Source of the DNA: an uncultured Clostridium sp.
GTDB lineage: Bacteria > Bacillota > Clostridia > TANB77 > CAG-508
Length of the DNA: 43,692 nt
Reading direction: 5' to 3'
Assembly (NCBI GenBank): GCA_947575605.1
Contig: CANPNZ010000014.1
Location: 1-43,692, forward strand
In this document: positions 1 to 7,876 of the stretch, in pieces
Layout: the number at the start of each line of letters is the position of its first letter
How positions within the stretch are numbered: the first letter of the stretch is position 1
The notes under the pieces: generated by a model
What the model saw: the letters and a program-made list of their open reading frames with translations, nothing else
Databases searched by the model: none
Told to the model about the DNA's origin: nothing
Program-made: the position numbers and the translations under genes

Positions 1-62
1 TAGAACCGTCCCTAATGGACATTTGACCAAAAACAGAACCGTCCCCAATGGCACAATCCTGA
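1..62. repeat. Fragment of GTCCCCAATGG-type hairpin repeats
   Basis: Two partial copies of the phrase AACCGTCCC(C/T)AATGG(A/C)AC lie in tandem at the left edge. The same phrase forms the arms of palindromes at 24022-24106, 26626-26883 and 37101-37366. The copies supply an in-frame ATG at 63 that is probably not the start of the next gene. Confidence 0.7.
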
Positions 63-89
63 ATGGACACGCAAAAGGAGAGAGATAGA

Positions 90-650
90 TTGAAAAATAA
101 AAAACAATGGATAATTCTATTATTAATTATTTTAATAGCAATAGCTTTTTTATTTAAAAATAATTTTTTGAAAATTTTGTATCCTAGAACCTATCAAGAA
201 GCAGTTTTAATCTATCAGGAGAAATACAAGATAGAAGAAAATCTTATTTTTGCTGTGATAAAAGCAGAAAGTAATTTTGATAAAGACGCAGTTTCTAGCC
301 GAAATGCAATAGGTTTAATGCAAATTATGGAAGAAACGGCAAAAGATGTTGCTAGAAAAAATAACATAGAATTAAAGGATGATAGGGTAAAAGAAGAACT
401 TAGCGATGTTTATAAAAATATTGAAATAGGTACCTGTTATTTGGCTACTCTTATGGAACGCTATCAAAATAAGGAAGTGGCATTGGCTGCTTATAATGCT
501 GGGATAGGAACAGTTGATGGCTGGATTGAAAAGGGAATTATCAAAAAGGATGGAACCGATATTGAAAAGATACCTTATAAAGAGACAAATAACTACGTAA
601 GAAAGATATTAAGAGATTATAAAATTTATGAAGATTTATATAAAAACTAG
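90..650 (+). CDS. Membrane-anchored lytic transglycosylase (SLT domain)
   Basis: Likely cleaves the glycan strand of peptidoglycan outside the membrane. A hydrophobic segment (about residues 8-23) acts as uncleaved anchor or signal, followed by an SLT fold with the catalytic Glu in KAESNFD (about residue 60), GLMQIM (75-80) and AAYNAG, the standard family motifs. I chose TTG at 90 because AGGAG lies nine bases upstream; the ATG at 63 sits inside a repeat and has no ribosome binding site. At 186 residues it matches the small clostridial SLT proteins. It precedes a TPR membrane protein by about 57 bases, perhaps in one transcript. The family is clear; the exact substrate is not. Confidence 0.88.
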   Translation: MKNKKQWIILLLIILIAIAFLFKNNFLKILYPRTYQEAVLIYQEKYKIEENLIFAVIKAESNFDKDAVSSRNAIGLMQIMEETAKDVARKNNIELKDDRVKEELSDVYKNIEIGTCYLATLMERYQNKEVALAAYNAGIGTVDGWIEKGIIKKDGTDIEKIPYKETNNYVRKILRDYKIYEDLYKN

Positions 651-707
651 ACAAATGACGAAAAATGAAATAAAATATACATGTTAAAAAGAGAAGGAGA
701 AAACAAA

Positions 708-1964
708 ATGATAGTAGAACCATTAATTTTCATAGTCATTTCATTTGCTATTTTTGTCTATATGTTTTTTCGTATGATACGAAATAATGATACCACCTAT
801 GTATTTATTTTAGGGTTGGAGTTTATAGGGATAGCACTTAATTTTGCAGAAGTATTATTTCGTGTAAAATTAAATATGATATTTGTCATTTTAAAATACA
901 TATTATCCATTATGCTTCCAATTATGATTATGATTTTAGAAAAAAGAGGCATTACCTTATTTGAAATGGTATACATTCAAAAAGCAAAACTATATTTATT
1001 TTTGGGTGATAATAAAAAAGCAAAACAAGCTTTAATTGATTTGATAGAAAAAAATACAAAATCTTATAAAGCTCATAAAATGTTAGCAGAAATATATGAA
1101 TTAGAAGGTGGTATGCGAAAAGCAATTGATGAATATGTGCAAGCCATAGATTTAAACAAAAAAGATTATGACTCTTACTATAAAGTGGCAGAATTATTAA
1201 CGAATTTAGATAAAAAAGAAGAAGCCTCTGAAATGTTATTTAGTCTATTAAATAAAAAGCCAGACATGTATAAAGCAACAGAATTATTAGGAGAGATTCT
1301 AATCGAAAAAGAGAGATACAAAGAAGCAGTTAATATTTATCAAGAAGCTTTAAGATATCATCCTGTAAGTTATGAACTACATTATAATTTAGGAATTGTT
1401 TATACCATGTTAAATGACTTCCAAAATGCCAAGATATGTTATGAAAAAGCAGCAGAGATTAATTCGCTCCTATATAATGCTAAGTATTCTTTAGCTGAAA
1501 TTGCTTTGATTTATGAAGATTTAGAAGAAGCCGAAAGAAGGTTTTTAGAAGCCATTGAAGAAGAGGAATTATCAGCAGATGGCTATTATGAATTAGCTAA
1601 AATTTATTTAATGAAAGGGGATAAAGATACAGCCATAAAATACATTAATACGGCAGTAGATAGTAACCCAAAGAAAATAGTAGAAAAAGTAAAAAAAGAG
1701 CCAATATTTATTCCCATTATGGCCAAAATATCCATACCATTTAACTTAGAAGAACCAGAGCAAGAACAAGAAAAGACACAGAAATTGCAAGAAAAAGAAG
1801 TGAAAGCCAAAGAGCATTTGGAGGAAATGAGTGAAATAACAAGACATTTAAGTTATCATGACATCAAAATGTTAAAAAAGAATCAGGCAGGCAAAACAAA
1901 GAAGATGGATGAACAAGAAGAGAAAGAATGGAATATGGATAGTGAGAAAGAAAGACAAGATTAG
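708..1964 (+). CDS. Membrane-anchored TPR protein
   Basis: Two or three hydrophobic segments at the N terminus (about residues 3-20, 32-48, 55-75) are followed by a chain of tetratricopeptide repeats (about residues 90-320), with typical spaced A, Y, G and A positions such as AKIYLMKGDKDTAIKYINTA. The last about 90 residues are charged and probably disordered. ATG at 708 is preferred over ATG at 681 because GGAG is eight bases upstream of it. TPR domains hold protein partners, so an assembly or scaffold role at the membrane is inferred; no specific partner is visible. Neighbours are a transglycosylase and dpaA. Confidence 0.8.
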   Translation: MIVEPLIFIVISFAIFVYMFFRMIRNNDTTYVFILGLEFIGIALNFAEVLFRVKLNMIFVILKYILSIMLPIMIMILEKRGITLFEMVYIQKAKLYLFLGDNKKAKQALIDLIEKNTKSYKAHKMLAEIYELEGGMRKAIDEYVQAIDLNKKDYDSYYKVAELLTNLDKKEEASEMLFSLLNKKPDMYKATELLGEILIEKERYKEAVNIYQEALRYHPVSYELHYNLGIVYTMLNDFQNAKICYEKAAEINSLLYNAKYSLAEIALIYEDLEEAERRFLEAIEEEELSADGYYELAKIYLMKGDKDTAIKYINTAVDSNPKKIVEKVKKEPIFIPIMAKISIPFNLEEPEQEQEKTQKLQEKEVKAKEHLEEMSEITRHLSYHDIKMLKKNQAGKTKKMDEQEEKEWNMDSEKERQD

Positions 1965-2065
1965 AAATAAGCATAGAATCATAAATTAAAATAAAAAATA
2001 ATATAAATGGAAACTCATAAAATTCGCAAATTGAAATATACTAAGATAGAAAAAGGAGGAATTTT

Positions 2066-2944
2066 ATGAGTACAAATTTTGCTATTGTTGGTGGAGATTT
2101 ACGAATTATAAAATTGGCAAAAATGCTGGCACAAGAAGGAAATAAAATTTATACGTATGGTTTGGAAAAGGCGGAAGAATTAAAAAATACAGAAAATATT
2201 TTCTTTTGCGAAAAATTAAGTCATGCTATTCAAGAAACAGAAGTGGTGATAGGACCAATTCCATTTTCCAGTAATGGGAAAGATATTAATAGCCCATTTG
2301 GTGAAAATACGATATCAGTTCGTGATTTAATGCACCATATTAATGCTAAAATATTAATAGCAGGAAGTATGACTCCTGAAATTTATGATTTGGCAAATGA
2401 TGAATATATCGAAATTATTGATATTATGAAAAGAGAAGAGCTAGCCGTATTAAACACAATTTCAACAGCAGAAGGAACCATAGAAATTGCCATTTCCAAT
2501 ACCAATAAAATTCTTCATGGAAGTAATGTATTGATTTTAGGATTTGGAAGAATAGGGAAGGTATTAGCTAAAAAAATGGCAGGACTTTCTGCTATTGTTA
2601 CTTGTGCAGCTAGAAAAGATGAGGATATTGCTTGGATTAAGGCATATGGTCATAAATCTACCATTATTAATAATTTAGGAGAAAATTTATCACAATATGA
2701 TTTGATTATTAATACGGTTCCCCATTTAATTTTAACGCCTGAAAAATTACAATATGTGAATAAAGAATGTTTATTAATTGATTTAGCTTCTAATCCAGGA
2801 GGCATTGATAAAAAGACAGCAAAAGATAGAGAGTTAAAGTTGATATGGGCCTTAGCTTTACCAGGTAAAGTAGCTCCTATTACAACAGCAGAATTTATCA
2901 AAGATACCATTTATAATATTTTAAAAGAAGTATATAAGAAATAG
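2066..2944 (+). CDS. dpaA: Dipicolinate synthase subunit A
   Basis: Forms dipicolinic acid from a lysine-pathway intermediate in the mother cell, for loading into the spore core. Visible are an N-terminal nucleotide-fold start (FAIVGGDLRIIKLAKML) and a second Rossmann glycine motif, LILGFGRIGKVLAKKMAG (about residues 152-170), giving the usual length of about 290. The ribosome binding site AAGGAGGA precedes ATG. In Bacillus the A subunit (SpoVFA) is followed by SpoVFB, a flavoprotein; here the next gene is uppP and no B subunit is in the window. Expression is expected late in sporulation, but I could not assign a sporulation promoter confidently. Confidence 0.88.
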   Translation: MSTNFAIVGGDLRIIKLAKMLAQEGNKIYTYGLEKAEELKNTENIFFCEKLSHAIQETEVVIGPIPFSSNGKDINSPFGENTISVRDLMHHINAKILIAGSMTPEIYDLANDEYIEIIDIMKREELAVLNTISTAEGTIEIAISNTNKILHGSNVLILGFGRIGKVLAKKMAGLSAIVTCAARKDEDIAWIKAYGHKSTIINNLGENLSQYDLIINTVPHLILTPEKLQYVNKECLLIDLASNPGGIDKKTAKDRELKLIWALALPGKVAPITTAEFIKDTIYNILKEVYKK

Positions 2945-2999
2945 TATTAGATAACAAGATTACAAAAAGTCGAAACTTGAATACAAAGGAGAGGAAGAG

Positions 3000-3861
3000 A
3001 TGTTTTTAGAAATTATGAAAGCCGTTTTGTTTGGAATCGTAGAAGGAATTACAGAGTGGCTACCAATTAGTAGTACAGGACATTTAATTTTAGTAGAACA
3101 ATTTATAAAATTAAAAGACGTATCACCAGAATTTTGGAGTATGTTCCAAGTAGTGATACAATTAGGAGCCATTTTAGCGGTTGTATTGTTATATTGGAAT
3201 AAAATATGGCCAATTACAACAGACCAAAAAAAAGGCATCAAAGTAACTGGTTTATGGTCTTATTTCAATAAAGATATTATGATATTATGGTCTAAAATTT
3301 TAGTAGCTTGTATACCAGCAGCAGTAATTGGAGTATTTTTCGATGAAGTGTTTGAAGCTTTATTCTACAATCCATTTTGTATTGCTCTTGCTTTAATCGT
3401 ATTTGGAATTGCATTTATTGTAGTGGAAAACTTCAATCAAAAGAGAAAAGGCGAAAAGTTAAAAGAAAGCAATTCTCAAATTACCTATAAAGATGCCATT
3501 ATGATTGGAATATTCCAATTGTTAGCAGCTATCTTTCCAGGAACTTCCCGTTCACGGAGCAACGATAATAGGAGGATTATTAATAGGATTGTCACGACCA
3601 AATGCAGCAGAATTTACTTTTTATTTAGCGATACCAACTATGATGGGGGCAAGCTTGCTAAAATTAGTTAAATTTGGATTTAGCTTCACAGGCATGGAAC
3701 TAATTATTTTGTTGGTAGGAATGCTGGTATCTTTCCTAGTTTCAATCATGGTGATTAAATTTTTAATGAATTACATAAAGAAACACGATTTTAAACCATT
3801 TGGCTATTATAGAATTGCTTTAGGAGTGATAGTATTAGTTTATTTCTGGTTGGTAAGATAG
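3000..3861 (+). CDS. uppP: Undecaprenyl-diphosphatase UppP, interrupted by a +1 frameshift at CGG
   Basis: Integral membrane phosphatase that recycles undecaprenyl pyrophosphate to the monophosphate carrier used for cell-wall synthesis. The first active-site motif [14 protein letters not shown] is at residues 15-28 and the second, PGTSRSG, at 180-186. After Ser185 (TCA, 3552-3554) there is one extra C at 3555; dropping it gives GGA GCA ACG and continues [12 protein letters not shown] and a normal C terminus to 3861, total 286 residues, the family's usual length. Without the shift the protein ends at 3671 in unrelated sequence. The gene is well conserved on both sides of the break, with several transmembrane segments. 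It could be decoded by frameshifting, or be a sequencing or assembly error; the same break in three other genes favours the former. Confidence 0.88.
3552..3558 (+). other. +1 frameshift site TCA-C-GGA in uppP
   Basis: Zero frame reads TCA CGG AGC; the protein family requires TCA GGA GCA (Ser-Gly-Ala of the PGTSRSGAT motif). The extra base is the C at 3555, and the zero-frame codon is CGG. Confidence 0.85.
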
Positions 3862-3880
3862 AAATTATAAAATAAAAAGA

Positions 3881-3911
3881 TGGGCTAGCTTGAAAGTAGC
3901 CTATTTTTTTA
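3881..3911 (+). terminator. Intrinsic terminator after uppP
   Basis: A seven-pair stem (TGGGCTA with TAGCCTA, one G-T pair), nine-base loop and a run of seven T. The rest of the 312-base gap to 4173 is AT-rich with a promoter at 3962 and no other gene that I can see. Confidence 0.75.
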
Positions 3912-3961
3912 TATTCTAGGAAAGTTCGACAAAAAGTAGAAACTTGAAAACTCTAAAAACA

Positions 3962-3990
3962 TTGACAAATACAAAAAAGCATAGTATCAT
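3962..3990 (+). promoter_or_regulatory. Sigma-A promoter for the Rpn-type gene
   Basis: TTGACA at 3962-3967 and TATCAT at 3985-3990 with a 17-base spacer, leaving a leader of about 180 bases before the ATG at 4174. Confidence 0.6.
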
Positions 3991-4173
3991 AAAAAATATC
4001 ATTGAATCAAAAGATTTTAAATTTCAATATAAAAAATTTTATCTAGTAAATTTCCAAAAATGAAATAAAAAGTAGGAAAAAAGAGAAAAAAAGAAAAACA
4101 TCCATAATTTTACCTAAAAAACAAACTTGACTAATAGTTAAAAAACAAATAAAATAAAGAAAAGAGGAATCCT

Positions 4174-5250
4174 ATGAAAGAAACTAAAAAATTCACTTAT
4201 GAAGATTATATAAAATATACAAAGGAATTAGCATTAAGAGAAGAGGAACAAGATTATAAAATAGAAAAATTACATCAATACAAAGACAAAGGATTTAAAC
4301 TTGTTTTAGAAGAAAAAGAAGAAGCAGTACAGTTTATTAATAAAACATTGATGTTAGAAAAAACCTCTTATGCTCTCGAAAAAGAAGAGATAGAAAAATA
4401 TAGTAGTAATTTTATTACCCAAGATTTTAAATCCAAAGAATCTGATATTGTATATAAGAAGAAAGACGAAGACATATTTTTCTTAATAGAGCAACAATCA
4501 AAAATAGATTATTCAATGGCATATAGAATATTAAATTATTGTATTGAAATTATAAGAAGTGCGGTTGATAAGAAAAAATTAGGAAAAAGAAACTATCAGA
4601 TGCCAATCGTATATCCAATTGTATTGTATACAGGAAAAATAAAATGGGATGCTAAAAGATATTTTGAAGAATGTCAAGTTAGATTAAGAGGAATACAAGG
4701 AAAAAATTTCACATCGTATAATTTAGTTGATATTAATAATTATACAGAGGAAGAACTATGGAAACAAGAAAATTTTTTATCTAGAATATTGTTGCTGGAA
4801 AAAGCAAATCAGAAAGATAAAATAGCACAATACTTACATAAAATAGAAAAAGAAGATTTAAACGAGAAAGAGATCAATATACTAATAAAAATGATTTATG
4901 GCTCTTTTCATAGAAAAATAGGAGAAAGTAGTATTCAAGAATTTATAAAAAAAATGAAAAATAAAAAAGGAGGTAATGATATGGGGTTAACAGCATTTGA
5001 GAAGTATTTAGATAATTTGATTGAAGAAAAGCTTGAAAAAGGAAGAAAACGAGTATTGAAACAAGGGATGGAGCAAGGAATAGAGCAAGGAATAGAGCAG
5101 GGAATGAAACAAGGAAAAGAAAATGGAAAATTGGAAATATTAAAAAAAGCAGTAAAAAATATGATACAATCTGGAGAAAAAGACGAAAAAATAATGAAAT
5201 ATATGGGAATAAAGGAAGAAGAATTAGAAAATATTAAAGGCATGATTTAA
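4174..5250 (+). CDS. Rpn family nuclease / putative transposase-like protein
   Basis: Member of the PD-(D/E)XK group annotated as recombination-promoting nuclease (Rpn, YhgA-like). The core KESDIVYKKKDEDIFFLIEQQSK (about residues 88-110) carries the D, E and QxK catalytic pattern, followed by the characteristic SMAYRILNYCIEI helix. The C terminus has a coiled coil of EQG/KQG repeats (about residues 290-320), typical of this family. Length 358 is slightly longer than the common 290-320. It has its own promoter and no inverted-repeat ends of a transposon are visible. Whether it is an active nuclease, a mobile gene or a defence toxin is not decidable here. Confidence 0.8.
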   Translation: MKETKKFTYEDYIKYTKELALREEEQDYKIEKLHQYKDKGFKLVLEEKEEAVQFINKTLMLEKTSYALEKEEIEKYSSNFITQDFKSKESDIVYKKKDEDIFFLIEQQSKIDYSMAYRILNYCIEIIRSAVDKKKLGKRNYQMPIVYPIVLYTGKIKWDAKRYFEECQVRLRGIQGKNFTSYNLVDINNYTEEELWKQENFLSRILLLEKANQKDKIAQYLHKIEKEDLNEKEINILIKMIYGSFHRKIGESSIQEFIKKMKNKKGGNDMGLTAFEKYLDNLIEEKLEKGRKRVLKQGMEQGIEQGIEQGMKQGKENGKLEILKKAVKNMIQSGEKDEKIMKYMGIKEEELENIKGMI

Positions 5251-5258
5251 TTCATGCC

Positions 5259-5474
5259 TTATTCCACTTTTCTATGGATTCTTTCACTAGAAGAGTTACA
5301 CATTTTTTCATATTCTTTACATTTTATTTTATAATCCATTTGCAAGCATAAATAGCGATAGTAACTACAAGCTTGTTCATATTGCATCATCATTTCATTC
5401 ATATCCATATTAGGTGGAGGCATATTATAATCCATATAAGGTGGCATAAAGCCATTATTAAAATCTCTTTCCAT
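5259..5474 (-). CDS. Small Met/Pro/Tyr-rich protein, coat-like
   Basis: A 71-residue protein rich in Met, Tyr, Asn and Pro at the start (PPYMDYNMPPPNMDMNEMM), then Cys, Tyr and Lys. It has a good ribosome binding site (AAGGAG, ten bases before ATG). I do not recognise the family; the composition resembles small spore-coat or spore-surface proteins, and the gene upstream on the same strand is a YlbJ-like sporulation protein, so a spore role is inferred only. It converges with the Rpn-type gene, with eight bases between stop codons. Confidence 0.6.
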   Translation of the reverse strand: MERDFNNGFMPPYMDYNMPPPNMDMNEMMMQYEQACSYYRYLCLQMDYKIKCKEYEKMCNSSSERIHRKVE

Positions 5475-5549
5475 TTTTTATCAACTCCTTAATTTTAATA
5501 TATGCATGATCATGAGAGATATAACAAATTAATGATTGTAACTTACTTA

Positions 5550-6608
5550 TTATAAATCAAAATTAAAAAAAGGAAAAACAGTCATAAATAAATAAGTGTA
5601 AAAAGCAGCTAATATTCCATGTAATAATTTACCATACAAATAAGGTTTAATAGATAAATCAGTTTTAGAAGTAATACTCCAAACTTGAAGTAAAATAGAA
5701 ATCCCACCAAATCCAAGTAAGAAAGCCGTAAATATAATATTCAAAGAAAGTTTTTTACAAGCAATAGAAGAAATGATATTCAAACCATTAGTAATTTCTA
5801 ATAAGCCAGTTAAAAGACCAGGTATAAAATTAATATCAATAGTTAAACATTGAAAAAAGGGACTTAATAAAACAGTTATACTATTTAAAATACCACTCGC
5901 TTTTAAAATAGAAATAATACTAGAAAAAATAACTACAAATCCTCCAATCAAAAGAATAGTAGATATACTACTGGTAATACTTTCTGCTAAAATTTCACCT
6001 AAGTTAGAAAAAGAAGCTGACTTCTTTTGTTGATTAGATACATTAGAAATTGTATTTGGAAGAAATGTATGAGAATCCTTTTTCCAATAACGAAACATAA
6101 AACCAACGGTTACACAAGCTAATAAATGAGTGATAAATAATAAGATACCAATGGTTGTATTTTTGAACATTAGAATACCAACGGTTCCAATAATAAATAG
6201 GGGACCAGAATTATTGGTAAAGCTAAGTAATCTTTCACATTCTTCTTTACTACAAATGTCATTTTGTCTAAAGTGACAGGCTATTTTTGCTCCCACAGGA
6301 TAGCCACTGATAATTCCCATAATAAAAGCAAAGGCACCTTCTCCTCTAATATTAAAAAATGGTTTCATGAAAGGATTTAAAATATTACCTAATTGTGAGA
6401 CCATATTTGTGTGCATTAATAATTCGGTAGCAACAAAGAACGGAAAAAGTGATGGGACAACCGAATTAGCCCAAAGTAGTAAACCAGACTTCACGGCAGG
6501 TAGATTACTTTTTGAAAAAATTAGTAAACAAAAAGTAAAGACTAAAAATAGAATAGGTAATAGATTTCTTTTTAATTTTATAACATAAATGCTTGGTTTG
6601 CTAATCAT
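5550..6608 (-). CDS. ylbJ: YlbJ-like sporulation integral membrane protein
   Basis: Polytopic membrane protein of the nucleoside-recognition (Gate) superfamily, about eight hydrophobic segments. Motifs typical of YlbJ are ANSVVPSLFPFFVATELLM, the ISGYPVGAKI segment and FTNNSGPLFIIG. B. subtilis YlbJ is needed for a late sporulation step; transport is suspected but not shown. I prefer ATG at 6608 because AGAGAGG is six bases upstream; a TTG two codons earlier (6614) lies too close to it. Length 352 is in range. The small 71-residue gene follows on the same strand. Confidence 0.82.
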   Translation of the reverse strand: MISKPSIYVIKLKRNLLPILFLVFTFCLLIFSKSNLPAVKSGLLLWANSVVPSLFPFFVATELLMHTNMVSQLGNILNPFMKPFFNIRGEGAFAFIMGIISGYPVGAKIACHFRQNDICSKEECERLLSFTNNSGPLFIIGTVGILMFKNTTIGILLFITHLLACVTVGFMFRYWKKDSHTFLPNTISNVSNQQKKSASFSNLGEILAESITSSISTILLIGGFVVIFSSIISILKASGILNSITVLLSPFFQCLTIDINFIPGLLTGLLEITNGLNIISSIACKKLSLNIIFTAFLLGFGGISILLQVWSITSKTDLSIKPYLYGKLLHGILAAFYTYLFMTVFPFFNFDL

Positions 6609-6832
6609 GATCAACCTCTCTTAAAAAAACTATATTACAATATATTTGTTAGAAGATGGATTATGAATGAAAAAACGATTTAATCCAATTAACTCCTTAG
6701 TTACAAGAGAAAAATTGCTAACAATTTTTTAAAAGTGAAATGAAGAAAATAGGAATGAAATAGCTTCTATTTATGCCAAGAGGTCGAAGCAAATCTTACG
6801 AAAAAAATGAAACTTAAAAGCTTTAAGAAACC

Positions 6833-6861
6833 TTGCTTTTTTTATCAATTTATAGTAGAAT
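6833..6861 (+). promoter_or_regulatory. Sigma-A promoter for murB-yvcK
   Basis: TTGCTT at 6833-6838, 17-base spacer, TAGAAT at 6856-6861. It lies in the about 325-base divergent gap between ylbJ and murB; the remaining part of this gap shows no gene or strong structure to me. Confidence 0.6.
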
Positions 6862-6933
6862 AAAAAACATAAAAATAAAAGATATGATATAAGATAGAAA
6901 TAGAATCAAACAAAATTAAAAGGGGTGAAATTT

Positions 6934-7857
6934 TTGGATATTGAGAAGCAAATTAAGAACTTAAAAATTTCGAAGGACAAAATATTTTATCAAGAGCCAA
7001 TGAAAAAACACACAACTTTTAAAATTGGAGGAAAGGCAGAATATCTTATAAAAATAGATAAAATAGAAGACTTAAAAGAAATAATAGAGATAGCCAATCA
7101 AAATAATATACCAATAACCATTATAGGAAATGGAAGTAATTTATTAGTTTTAGACAAAGGAATTCCAGGAATTACGGTAATGATTAAGCTAGAAAAAATA
7201 GAAATCGAAGAAATAGGGGAAACCATACAAATAACAGTAGGAGCAGGAGAAAAGTTAGGAAAATTAGCCCAAATCTGTTTACAAAAAGAAATTATGGGAT
7301 TAGAAGAATTATCAGGAATACCAGGTACCATAGGGGGAGCTGTCAGAATGAATGCTGGTGCACATGGTAGAGAAATGAAAGATATTGTAAAAACGGTAAA
7401 ATGTATAGACTATCAAGGAAACGAAATAGAATTTAAGAATGAGGAACTAGGATTTGATTATAGGAGCAGTATTTTTAAAAAAGAAAAATATGTCATTACA
7501 GAAGTAACACTAGAATTGAAAGAAGGACAAAAAGAAGAAATAAAAGATAAAATGGAAGAGTATGCAACTTATAGAAAAGAAAAACAACCAATTGAATATC
7601 CAAGTGCAGGAAGCACTTTTAAAAGAGGTACTGACTTTATAACAGCTAAGTTAATTGATGAAGCAGGATTAAAAGGATATACCATAGGAGATGCGGAAGT
7701 ATCCACCAAACATAGTGGATTTATTATTAACAAAGGAGAAGCAACCGCAGAACAGGTATTAGCATTAGTAAAACATGTACAAGAAAAAGTATATGAAAAA
7801 TTTCATAAAAAGATAGAATTAGAGATTGAAATATTAGGAGAACCATTTGAAAAATAG
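6934..7857 (+). CDS. murB: UDP-N-acetylenolpyruvoylglucosamine reductase
   Basis: Reduces UDP-GlcNAc-enolpyruvate with NADPH and FAD to UDP-MurNAc, the second committed step of peptidoglycan synthesis, in the cytoplasm. FAD-binding signatures TFKIGGKAEYL, GNGSNLLVLDKG and the core SGIPGTIGGAVRMNAGAHG are present; catalytic region YRSSIF, PSAGSTFKRG (active-site Ser) and KHSGFIINKGEAT follow. It belongs to the type II forms (no extra Tyr loop). I chose TTG at 6934, with AGGGGTG seven bases upstream; the GTG at 6925 overlaps that ribosome binding site. It is followed after 19 bases by yvcK, a common clostridial pairing. Confidence 0.93.
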   Translation: MDIEKQIKNLKISKDKIFYQEPMKKHTTFKIGGKAEYLIKIDKIEDLKEIIEIANQNNIPITIIGNGSNLLVLDKGIPGITVMIKLEKIEIEEIGETIQITVGAGEKLGKLAQICLQKEIMGLEELSGIPGTIGGAVRMNAGAHGREMKDIVKTVKCIDYQGNEIEFKNEELGFDYRSSIFKKEKYVITEVTLELKEGQKEEIKDKMEEYATYRKEKQPIEYPSAGSTFKRGTDFITAKLIDEAGLKGYTIGDAEVSTKHSGFIINKGEATAEQVLALVKHVQEKVYEKFHKKIELEIEILGEPFEK

Positions 7858-7876
7858 TTAGTAGATTATATTTTAA

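Noticed and set aside
541..723. 60-residue minus-strand ORF at the left side
   Set aside because: Overlaps the ends of two well supported plus-strand genes and shows no family pattern.
3000..3861. Calling uppP, the debranching enzyme, glyS and the M23 gene pseudogenes
   Set aside because: Each has a single break of identical type and otherwise intact, conserved sequence on both sides; uppP and glyS are normally essential. Random decay would give varied lesions and in-frame stops.
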